A stretch of DNA of 28,172 nucleotides, taken from assembly GCA_036567085.1 (NCBI GenBank), contig DATCVG010000075.1, positions 1 through 28,172 of the forward strand, read 5' to 3'. Below are positions 21,891-28,172 of the stretch, in pieces. The notes under the pieces are model-generated. The model saw only the letters and a list, made by a program, of their open reading frames with translations. It made no database searches and was not told where the DNA came from. The translations under genes were made by a program, and so were the position numbers. The stretch comes from Methylopumilus sp036567085 (lineage in GTDB: Bacteria; Pseudomonadota; Gammaproteobacteria; Burkholderiales; Methylophilaceae). Every line of letters starts with the position of its first letter. The stretch's first letter is position 1.

Positions 21891-22858
21891 GATCTCACCT
21901 CAATTAATTTAAGCATCAGTAAACCTATCATCATAAGAGCTGCAACGATAAAACAATGAGTTGAATAATCTTGACCTGGAATTTTCTCAAAATATTTAAT
22001 GGGTTTCTTTTCTTTTTGATTGATATCCTCGATGGCTTTTTGAAGTGTTTTCGGATCTTCTGCTTCATAAGCTTGAAAGGGCGAACGAAGTGTTTTAAAA
22101 AATTCATTCAACTCAATTTGAGGTGGTAGTGCCTCATCGTCTCTTGCTTTATAAGAAGTATTAAAAATACTGATACCACCTGGTTGTCTTAATACGATCC
22201 AATAAAGGCTAATTTTAAATCGGCCTAACCAATCCTTAATTTTTTCTTGAGTAGCAGCATCGATACGACCTGCTCCATCTGAAAGTAAAATCATTACTCT
22301 CGAACCAGAGTCTGGTACTTTATTAAATAATTCAGCACCCGTCGTGAGACCACTACCAATATTGGTTTGAAATAATGCATTACCAGCTGTTGCTCTTACG
22401 GCTGAAATAATGGCATTTTTATTATCAGTCAGAGGCAAAACATACATGCCAGAATTACTAAATGAGACCATACCAATCATGTCGTTTGCTCTTGATTTTA
22501 CAAAGTCAGTAATTAGTCTGGCGGCAGCAGCTGATTTCATTTCACCCACTTTGGACTGGTCGTTACCTGCAAAAGGATCATCCATACTGGCACTTCGATC
22601 TAGTACCAAACCAATTTGAGCACCTATACCTGTTTTTTCAATTTCTTTTTGCCGAGAATGTGGCCCACTTAATCCAATAATAATGGCTAATAAAATCATG
22701 GTTGCGATGAATTTTAGGATAATAGCCACAATTCTTGAGAGCCGATCTTTTGGAATCATTTCATTCCATGAGTAATACTGTAAAGACGCTTCTTTAAAAA
22801 GAAGTGGAATAAAAGCTATGGGAATAAACCATAAGACCCATGGGAACGAAAATGTCAT
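21881..22858 (-). CDS. mxaC: MxaC, von Willebrand factor A-type methanol dehydrogenase maturation protein
   Basis: A 325-residue protein of the BatA/MxaC type: two N-terminal membrane helices (about 7-21 and 43-64), a VWA domain with an intact metal site (Asp87, Ser89, Ser91 in LVLDRSASMDD; a Thr in FQTNIGSGL and an Asp in LLSDGAGR), and a C-terminal helix (about 300-319). It is predicted to sit in the inner membrane with the VWA domain in the periplasm, where it would help load the metal and mature methanol dehydrogenase. Its start overlaps the stop of mxaA by four bases and its end overlaps mxaK by ten. The VWA domain shows no sign of decay. Confidence 0.9.
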   Translation of the reverse strand: MTFSFPWVLWFIPIAFIPLLFKEASLQYYSWNEMIPKDRLSRIVAIILKFIATMILLAIIIGLSGPHSRQKEIEKTGIGAQIGLVLDRSASMDDPFAGNDQSKVGEMKSAAAARLITDFVKSRANDMIGMVSFSNSGMYVLPLTDNKNAIISAVRATAGNALFQTNIGSGLTTGAELFNKVPDSGSRVMILLSDGAGRIDAATQEKIKDWLGRFKISLYWIVLRQPGGISIFNTSYKARDDEALPPQIELNEFFKTLRSPFQAYEAEDPKTLQKAIEDINQKEKKPIKYFEKIPGQDYSTHCFIVAALMMIGLLMLKLIEVRSWL

Positions 22859-23847
22859 TTAGCTAAACCTGCTACGAGTGATTTTTTATCAACAATAAGT
22901 TTTCTCTCACAATCTCGACAGTGCCTTGAGAAATCCTTAACCCAATTAAGTATTTCACCATGATCATATTTTTTATTTGAAGTACTAAAAAATACCAGTG
23001 TTGAAAGTTTAAAAAACTCACGTAATTCACTATCGATATTTTTAAATGATGGATTCTTAGCATAAAGATCATCAAGATTTTCTGTAAAAAGTGTTTTTCC
23101 AATAACAAGATCAAAAGCACGATGCATATCTGTGATTGCTTTTTCGATAGAAGCAGGAGCTGCTTTCATTTTTCTGATTGAGCGATGGGTTCTTGCAAAT
23201 ACACCTCGAGCATTTGGTAGCCATGCATATTGACTATAAATATAGATAAGGCCTAATAAAGAAAGTAGCGCGATGATGCCCGAAATTTTTAGAGTTTTCA
23301 TAGGACTTTTTTCGTCCATAAAAAAGACACCTCTTAATGGGCTCATATCTTGTTCAATTTTTATAGCACCGAAAATAGATAACGGAGATATGGCTATTCG
23401 ATATTCAGGAATTCTGTATTTAAAAACTTTCTTTTGTGGATCATTAGGATTTAGGACTCGGATATATTCAGCCGGTAAGAATCCAGGTTTTGCGACTACA
23501 TTATTTGTAAAAATTTGATACGTAAGATCCATGACTAATGTAGAAGATATTTTATTTTCTTTTAATTCATGTTTCATTGCATCTAAGACAATCCCTAAAT
23601 CCTGTCCTCTATATTTTCTTTCGTAACCCGGAATAGGTAAAGACTCTTTAATGAGTACGTAAGGTTTTTTTATTGTAACTTCTACTCGTCTTTCTGCTTT
23701 ATCCCCTACGGTATATCCTACTCTTTGAAGCGGCTCTTTTATTTTGATAGAAATAATATCCTTTTGAACATCTGGCCACTCTTGAGCATCTAAAGCAAAA
23801 CAAGAAACTGACAGCAGAAGCATCCAGAGAAAAATATGATATTTCAT
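22855..23847 (-). CDS. mxaA: MxaA, periplasmic/membrane methanol dehydrogenase maturation protein
   Basis: A 330-residue protein with a signal peptide (MKYHIFLWMLLLSVSCFALDA), a beta-rich periplasmic domain (about 22-175, including RVGYTVGDKAERRVEVTI) that ends in the ISPLSIFGAIKIEQD segment typical of MxaA, one membrane helix (about 187-206) and a cytoplasmic helical tail with a CRDCERK Cys pair near the end. MxaA is required for correct calcium-containing methanol dehydrogenase in studied methylotrophs. It lies five bases after mxaS. The cytoplasmic tail could contact the MxaR/MxaS part of the complex; that is inference. Confidence 0.85.
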   Translation of the reverse strand: MKYHIFLWMLLLSVSCFALDAQEWPDVQKDIISIKIKEPLQRVGYTVGDKAERRVEVTIKKPYVLIKESLPIPGYERKYRGQDLGIVLDAMKHELKENKISSTLVMDLTYQIFTNNVVAKPGFLPAEYIRVLNPNDPQKKVFKYRIPEYRIAISPLSIFGAIKIEQDMSPLRGVFFMDEKSPMKTLKISGIIALLSLLGLIYIYSQYAWLPNARGVFARTHRSIRKMKAAPASIEKAITDMHRAFDLVIGKTLFTENLDDLYAKNPSFKNIDSELREFFKLSTLVFFSTSNKKYDHGEILNWVKDFSRHCRDCERKLIVDKKSLVAGLAK

Positions 23848-23852
23848 GATTA

Positions 23853-24713
23853 TTAGGCACCTACGAATTGATTAAAGTATTCGGTCATTTTATTTGCATC
23901 AAAATGGTCATCTACAAAAAAAGGAGGAATATCAAAATTCATAAATGCTTTTGTAATAACAGCACGTCTTTTTTCAAATGAATCCACAACTTTTTCTTTG
24001 AGTTCTTTTCTTAAAAAAAGTGTATTTTTTTTACCACTTTCAGGATCGGTAATTGTGACAATGCCAAAATTCGGAAGATTAATGTATTCTTTTTTATCCC
24101 ATAAAACTATAGGGACCACATGGTGCCTCATGAGATTCGATAAACAATTTTCTAACTCAACTTCTGGCATGTGAAAGTCTGAAATAAAGAAAATAAGTGA
24201 ACGTTCGCGAGGCATATATTGATAAAGATCTTTTATTGCACGATTGGATCTATTTGTAGATGTATAGTTTTTAAGTTCGTGAATAAGTGTTAATACATGT
24301 TGTGATCTAAATGATAAGGGCGCTAAACAATCTTCTCTAATCTCGTCATCAAAACCAATCAGACCAATAGCGTCATGACGATCTATAACTGAATGAGCTA
24401 TGGATTGCGCGACTTCAGCAGCTAAATTTATTTTTTTATTTTTTCCACCAAAATTCATACTGGCAGATAAATCGCAGATAATCATGACGGGCGTCGCACT
24501 CCGTTGATTAAATATTTTGACGTGAATCTCGCCTAAAGGATCCCGGATCGATTGGCGAATATCAATTCGTCTTGGATCAGGGTATGAGAGAAGAGTCGTG
24601 TGTCCTGCAAATTCAATACCCATTCCTCTCTGATTGCTTTTATGGCGACCAGGGCGCTTGCCTCTCGATTTCCAACCGATGTGGTAATCAAATAATGGGG
24701 TGGAGTGAACCAT
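23853..24713 (-). CDS. mxaS: MxaS, DUF58 protein of the methanol dehydrogenase maturation complex
   Basis: A 286-residue soluble protein. The N terminus has the DUF58 signature (GKRPGRHKSNQRGMGIEF then a YPDPRRIDIRQSIRD block), and residues 75-240 form a VWA-like domain with the metal motif Asp81, Ser83, Ser85 (IICDLSASM). DUF58 proteins act with MoxR ATPases on membrane VWA proteins, a chaperone-like arrangement. It starts five bases after mxaR and precedes mxaA by five. It has no membrane helix, so it is probably cytoplasmic, next to MxaR. The order R-S-A-C-K-L exactly matches the known methylotroph cluster, which supports the name. Confidence 0.9.
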   Translation of the reverse strand: MVHSTPLFDYHIGWKSRGKRPGRHKSNQRGMGIEFAGHTTLLSYPDPRRIDIRQSIRDPLGEIHVKIFNQRSATPVMIICDLSASMNFGGKNKKINLAAEVAQSIAHSVIDRHDAIGLIGFDDEIREDCLAPLSFRSQHVLTLIHELKNYTSTNRSNRAIKDLYQYMPRERSLIFFISDFHMPEVELENCLSNLMRHHVVPIVLWDKKEYINLPNFGIVTITDPESGKKNTLFLRKELKEKVVDSFEKRRAVITKAFMNFDIPPFFVDDHFDANKMTEYFNQFVGA

Positions 24714-24718
24714 CTGAT

Positions 24719-25735
24719 TTAAGGTGCGTTGATAACGTTTAAAATGCCATTAGTTAAATCCCGCGCAATGATCGTTCTTCTCATTTCATAAACAGGGTTA
24801 AATACGAGTCGATGGGCTATAGTTTCGTGGAAAACTGCATGAATATCAGCAGGAGTCACTGATGTTCGATCATTGAGCCATGCATTTACACGTGCTGCTT
24901 TTATCGTCATACTCATACCGCGAGGACTAGCACCTGATACGATTAATCGTTTCATATCAATATCAGATAATTTAATACCATAATCGCCAGGATTTTTTGT
25001 AGCCTTCCATAAACGAAGCGTATAATTTTTTAATGCTTCTGTCGTTTTAATATTTTCTTGAATTGTTTCTGAAAGCTCATTGAGCTTATTAAATTTAATA
25101 AGATCAGGTTTGACCTCTTCAATCAATTTATCTGCGTTATGAAATTTAGTTTCAAAGACTAAATCTTTCATCATCTGATCAGCTTTCGGGATGAGGATAG
25201 GTATTTCCATCATAAAACGATCGCGCGCTGCTGAGGGAATTTCAAATGTTTCTTCACGTTCTACTTGATTTCGATCAGCGAATACCACCATATGAGGAAA
25301 GTGATGTTCTTTATTAAATGCGGATAATGTTTTTTCCGCCATAATTCTTAAAAGCAATGAATGTACCTGCGGTCTTGCACGGTTGATTTCATTAAAAAAG
25401 AAAATTGATAAATCACTACCAGACATCAAAATAGGGCCTGGACTTACATGAGGCTTTCCATCCTCACCAAGATAAGTGTGATAGATAAGATCATTTGGCA
25501 TAAGGTCAATCGTACCTTCGATACGTTGGTAGCCTCCCCCAATAGCGCGCGTAAAAGCCTTAAGTAATGTTGTTTTTCCAACCCCCACATCACCTTCAAG
25601 GAGAACGTGCCCTCTTGCAAAAATTGAAGTGGTAATAAGCCTGATAGGACTTTCTTGCCCTACGATAACTTTGTTAATTTCTGCTTCAAGTTTGACTGCA
25701 AGCTTTCTCCAATCGGCCAGATTTTGGTCGCTCAT
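24719..25735 (-). CDS. mxaR: MxaR, MoxR-family AAA+ ATPase
   Basis: A 338-residue AAA+ ATPase. Walker A GDVGVGKT (48-55) is canonical. The Walker B region reads IFFFNEINRA (111-120): Asn115 stands where MoxR proteins have Asp, while the catalytic Glu116 is kept. The sensor region reads VVFADRNQVEREETFEIP rather than the usual ATQNPxEQEGTYPLP. An arginine-finger SAARDRF and sensor-2 GASPRGM remain. MoxR ATPases work as chaperones for metal-cofactor insertion together with VWA partners, which the next genes encode. It is the first gene of the operon. The start is supported by AGGG six to seven bases upstream of the ATG. Confidence 0.92.
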   Translation of the reverse strand: MSDQNLADWRKLAVKLEAEINKVIVGQESPIRLITTSIFARGHVLLEGDVGVGKTTLLKAFTRAIGGGYQRIEGTIDLMPNDLIYHTYLGEDGKPHVSPGPILMSGSDLSIFFFNEINRARPQVHSLLLRIMAEKTLSAFNKEHHFPHMVVFADRNQVEREETFEIPSAARDRFMMEIPILIPKADQMMKDLVFETKFHNADKLIEEVKPDLIKFNKLNELSETIQENIKTTEALKNYTLRLWKATKNPGDYGIKLSDIDMKRLIVSGASPRGMSMTIKAARVNAWLNDRTSVTPADIHAVFHETIAHRLVFNPVYEMRRTIIARDLTNGILNVINAP

Positions 25736-25774
25736 ATTGAATCCCTAATAGATGAAATTGTTTGTTGAGTGTTT

Positions 25775-25816
25775 TACTATGTTTTTCATAGTAGCGTAAT
25801 AATTTATCAGGGTAAA
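25775..25816 (-). promoter_or_regulatory. Candidate mxaR promoter with an inverted repeat over its -10
   Basis: On the minus strand: TTTACC (plus-strand 25811-25816), 17 bases, TACTAT (25788-25793), predicted start near 25781 and a leader of about 45 bases. TACTATG-N5-CATAGTA (25775-25793) is a perfect 7-bp dyad whose right arm is the -10 itself. This would suit a repressor or activator controlling mxa expression. It lies about 105 bases upstream of the fabA start, so it could also affect fabA. The 161-bp mxaR-fabA gap holds no other obvious feature. Confidence 0.5.
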
Positions 25817-25896
25817 TAGATAAAAACACGATAAAATACTTGCATATCAAACAAATATTTTTTCATAAAATCTTTTATCAGCAGCCTATAAACTCA

Positions 25897-26412
25897 ATGC
25901 CTAAAAAAAATAGCTATACAAAAGAAGAGCTTTTATCTTGCGGACGAGGAACGATGTATGGTCCGGGCAACGCACAGCTTCCATTACCTCCCATGCTTAT
26001 GTTTGATCGTATCGTTTCTATTACTGACGAGGGCGGTGAATATAATAATGGACAGATTATTGCTGAATTAGATGTTAATAAAGATCTTTGGTTCTTTGGC
26101 TGTCACTTTGAAGGCGACCCTGTGATGCCAGGCTGTTTGGGACTTGATGCGATGTGGCAATTAGTTGGTTTCTATCTAGGATGGAAAGGTGGTTTAGGCC
26201 GTGGTCGTGCACTTGGCGGTGGTGAAATTAAGTTTACAGGTCAGGTATTACCTACAGCGCAAAAAATTACCTATGTAATTGATTTAAAAAGAGTAATTAT
26301 GCGTAAATTAATCATGGGTATTGCTGATGCTAAAATGTCAGTTGATGGGCGAGAGATTTACCATGCGAAAGATTTGCGTGTCGGATTGTTTACGCGTACT
26401 GATAATTTTTGA
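25897..26412 (+). CDS. fabA: 3-hydroxydecanoyl-ACP dehydratase/isomerase FabA
   Basis: A 171-residue hot-dog fold enzyme that dehydrates 3-hydroxydecanoyl-ACP and isomerises the trans-2 to the cis-3 double bond, the branch point for unsaturated fatty acids without oxygen. The catalytic pair His70 and Asp84 (GCHFEGDPVMPGCLGLDAMWQ) is present and numbered as in E. coli when the ATG at 25897 is used. The frame also opens at a TTG at 25840, but the extra 19 residues are not part of the family and the ATG gives the usual start before SYTKEELL. No good Shine-Dalgarno sequence precedes the ATG. The gene is followed by fabB after 24 bases, the expected partner. Confidence 0.97.
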   Translation: MPKKNSYTKEELLSCGRGTMYGPGNAQLPLPPMLMFDRIVSITDEGGEYNNGQIIAELDVNKDLWFFGCHFEGDPVMPGCLGLDAMWQLVGFYLGWKGGLGRGRALGGGEIKFTGQVLPTAQKITYVIDLKRVIMRKLIMGIADAKMSVDGREIYHAKDLRVGLFTRTDNF

Positions 26413-26436
26413 TCGTTATTTAATGGGAGGCGACGC

Positions 26437-27666
26437 ATGACCCGTCGTGTTGTTGTTACCGGATTAGGTATTGTATCTAGCCTGGGTAATAATAAAAAAG
26501 AAGTTCAAGATAGCTTATACCAAGCGCGTTCAGGCATTAAATTTCAGCCTGAATATGAATTACATGGATTGAGATCTCATGTTGCTGGATCTATTGATTT
26601 AGATTTTTCTGAACTTATCGATCGTAAACTTCTTCGATTCATGGCCAAAGGCCATGCTTATGCTTGGCTTGCTATGCAAGAAGCCATTCAAGATGCAAAT
26701 CTTCCAGAAACTCTTGTATCTAATATCAGAACAGGTCTTATTGTCGGTGCCGGCGGTACATCCACGGAGAGTATGTTGGAAAGCACAGACACACTTCGAG
26801 AAAAGGGCATTCGACGAGTAGGCCCTTATATGGTGACTAAAACCATGTCGAGTGGCGTCGCTGCATGTCTTGCAACTGGGGCGCAGATCAAAGGGATTAA
26901 TTACAGTATTAGCTCGGCATGTTCAACCAGTGCGCATTGTATTGGCAATGCTTATGAGCAAATTCAGTACGGCAAACAGGATATCGTATTTGCTGGGGGT
27001 GCCGAAGAAGAGCATTGGACCATGAGCTTTTTATTTGATGCAATGGGTGCACTTTCTTCTAAATATAATGCAACGCCTGATCGAGCATCGCGCACTTATG
27101 ATGCGAATCGAGACGGATTCGTTATTGCAGGCGGCGGCGGCATACTTGTTCTGGAGGAGTATGAGCACGCGAAAGCACGTAATGCAAAAATTTATGCTGA
27201 AGTCGTAGGTTATGGGGCAACTTCAGACGGCTATGATATGGTGGCTCCGAGTGGTGAAGGGGCACAACGTTGTATGGAATTAGCTCTTCAAGGTATTGAT
27301 CAAGTTGATTATATGAATACACATGGCACAAGTACTCCTGTAGGTGATGTGAAAGAACTTGAAGCGATTCGTGCAGTCTTTGCCGATAATAAATATGGCC
27401 CAATGCCTCATATTGCCTCTACAAAATCTTTGTCGGGTCACGCATTAGGCGCGGCTGGCGTGAATGAAGCAATTTATAGTTTGATCATGATGGAAAATAA
27501 ATTTATTGCGCCATCAGTGAATATTGAAGAGCTAGATCCTTTAGCTAAAGATTTGCCGATTGTAACAAAACGTATTGATAATATTGAAGTGAAAACGGTG
27601 ATTTCAAATAGTTTCGGTTTTGGGGGCACAAACGCCTGTCTTGTATTCTCAACAAAAAATCTTTAA
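26437..27666 (+). CDS. fabB: 3-oxoacyl-ACP synthase I FabB
   Basis: A 409-residue condensing enzyme that elongates the cis-3-decenoyl-ACP made by FabA. The catalytic Cys162 (SSACSTSAHC), His296 (MNTHGTSTPVGD), Lys330 (ASTKSLSGHALGAAG) and His335 are all intact, and the spacing is that of FabB rather than FabF. The FabA partner upstream supports FabB. GGGAGG (26424-26429) is a strong ribosome site seven bases before the ATG, much better than that of fabA. The protein is cytoplasmic and acts as a homodimer. Its stop codon overlaps the stop of the convergent Mth938-like gene, with no terminator hairpin between them. Confidence 0.97.
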   Translation: MTRRVVVTGLGIVSSLGNNKKEVQDSLYQARSGIKFQPEYELHGLRSHVAGSIDLDFSELIDRKLLRFMAKGHAYAWLAMQEAIQDANLPETLVSNIRTGLIVGAGGTSTESMLESTDTLREKGIRRVGPYMVTKTMSSGVAACLATGAQIKGINYSISSACSTSAHCIGNAYEQIQYGKQDIVFAGGAEEEHWTMSFLFDAMGALSSKYNATPDRASRTYDANRDGFVIAGGGGILVLEEYEHAKARNAKIYAEVVGYGATSDGYDMVAPSGEGAQRCMELALQGIDQVDYMNTHGTSTPVGDVKELEAIRAVFADNKYGPMPHIASTKSLSGHALGAAGVNEAIYSLIMMENKFIAPSVNIEELDPLAKDLPIVTKRIDNIEVKTVISNSFGFGGTNACLVFSTKNL

Positions 27667-28031
27667 AGCATAAGCGCAAGCAATACTTTGCGCTCTTCGT
27701 TTGCCAGAATATTATAAGTTCTGCACGCGGATTGATTGTTCATACATTCAATCGCCATATTTTTCTTTGAAAAATATTCTAAAAGTCTTGGTGCAAGATG
27801 TTCTTGTATATTGCCAGTACCTAATAAAATAATTTCAATATTCAAAGATTCGATAGCTTCAAAACTATTTTCTTTAATATCTTTAATGGTTTTGACTGGC
27901 CATTCGAGCAGGAGTTTATTAGGTGTCATGATAAGACTTGTTTGATGGCGCTCTTGATTTACTTCTACCCAGTTTAAATCATACCCTGTGATGAGATTTT
28001 TATTATCAGATTGAATTAAGTGAAATTTCAT
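27663..28031 (-). CDS. Mth938-like domain protein (DUF498/COG3737)
   Basis: A 122-residue protein of the Mth938-like (Xcc1710/AAMDC) family. Seen: the N-terminal ITGYDLNWVEVNQERHQTSLIMTP block, a central IEIILLGTGNIQEHLAP stretch that matches the family's LLxGTGxxxxxxxP motif, and a C-terminal MNNQSACRTYNILANEERKVLLALML segment. Eukaryotic relatives include the complex-I assembly factor NDUFAF3; the bacterial function is not known. It is cytoplasmic and of normal length. The gene runs against fabB and shares stop-codon bases with it. Confidence 0.85.
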   Translation of the reverse strand: MKFHLIQSDNKNLITGYDLNWVEVNQERHQTSLIMTPNKLLLEWPVKTIKDIKENSFEAIESLNIEIILLGTGNIQEHLAPRLLEYFSKKNMAIECMNNQSACRTYNILANEERKVLLALML

Positions 28032-28137
28032 AACATCGTGTTTTTAAAGAAATAAATTGAATCAAAACCCTCTCATTTGTTGGCGGAATGGGCGTTCACA
28101 AGGTAAGATATCATATATTCAAATTTAGGTAATTAAA

Positions 28138-28172
28138 TTGGCTCAGCTTAAAAAATCATCGAAATTAAATAA
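28138..28172 (+). CDS. Possible start of a further gene, cut by the right edge
   Basis: TTG at 28138 opens an 11-codon frame (MAQLKKSSKLN) to the right edge, with AGG about eight bases upstream. The preceding ~100 bases of non-coding DNA (28032-28137) fit a promoter region. The evidence is thin: the start codon is non-ATG and too little is visible for any family. Confidence 0.25.
   Translation, partial: MAQLKKSSKLN

Overview
The window is about 28 kb of AT-rich (roughly 35-37% GC by eye), tightly packed bacterial chromosome. The gene order glyA-nrdR-ribD and pyrG-kdsA-eno-ftsB is typical of Betaproteobacteria. A complete mxaRSACKL set, which encodes methanol dehydrogenase maturation factors, marks a methylotroph. 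Low GC, very short intergenic gaps, overlapping stop codons and a photolyase suggest a streamlined aquatic member of the Methylophilaceae (the OM43 / Methylopumilus type). That placement is inference from gene content; no marker gene was compared.

Layout. (1) 1-2667, minus strand: a prokaryotic FeS-type photolyase/cryptochrome cut by the left edge, then a three-gene cluster (DCC thiol-oxidoreductase, DUF429, DUF3147). An intrinsic terminator stands just upstream of the cluster's first gene. (2) 2820-5475, plus strand: a small membrane protein overlapping a pirin, then a CorA-type transporter with an MgtE-like N-terminal domain. A perfect bidirectional terminator follows. (3) 5498-8820, minus strand: a MORN-repeat secreted protein, a small Cys-containing secreted protein, an internally deleted pseudogene and the radical-SAM protein YgiQ. 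(4) 8906-11228: a TauE/SafE exporter facing a phosphomannomutase/phosphoglucomutase that follows iscX. (5) 11389-19465, plus strand: glyA, nrdR, ribD, tatD, then a 355-bp gap with two perfect DnaA boxes beside very AT-rich DNA, then pyrG, kdsA, eno, ftsB. (6) 19462-25735, minus strand: mxaR-S-A-C-K-L and ygfZ as one overlapping operon. (7) 25897-28031: fabA-fabB, then a convergent Mth938-like gene.

How the genes work together. The mxa operon encodes a MoxR-type ATPase, three von Willebrand factor A-type proteins and two membrane-anchored accessory proteins that act in the periplasm or inner membrane to mature methanol dehydrogenase. The enzyme genes mxaFJGI are not beside it; its promoter region is shared with divergent fabA. 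SHMT (glyA) handles C1-tetrahydrofolate, and YgfZ is a folate-binding Fe-S maintenance protein. The rest is housekeeping: CTP, KDO, riboflavin, glycolysis, division and unsaturated fatty acid synthesis.

Most worth a second look: the mxa accessory operon without structural genes; the DnaA-box/AT-rich gap before pyrG; the eroded gene at 6417-6658; the terminator that precedes rather than follows a gene at 2686-2727; and the GMS variant of the CorA signature. I saw no tRNA, rRNA, insertion sequence or CRISPR array, and I did not find a clearly novel defence or mobile system.
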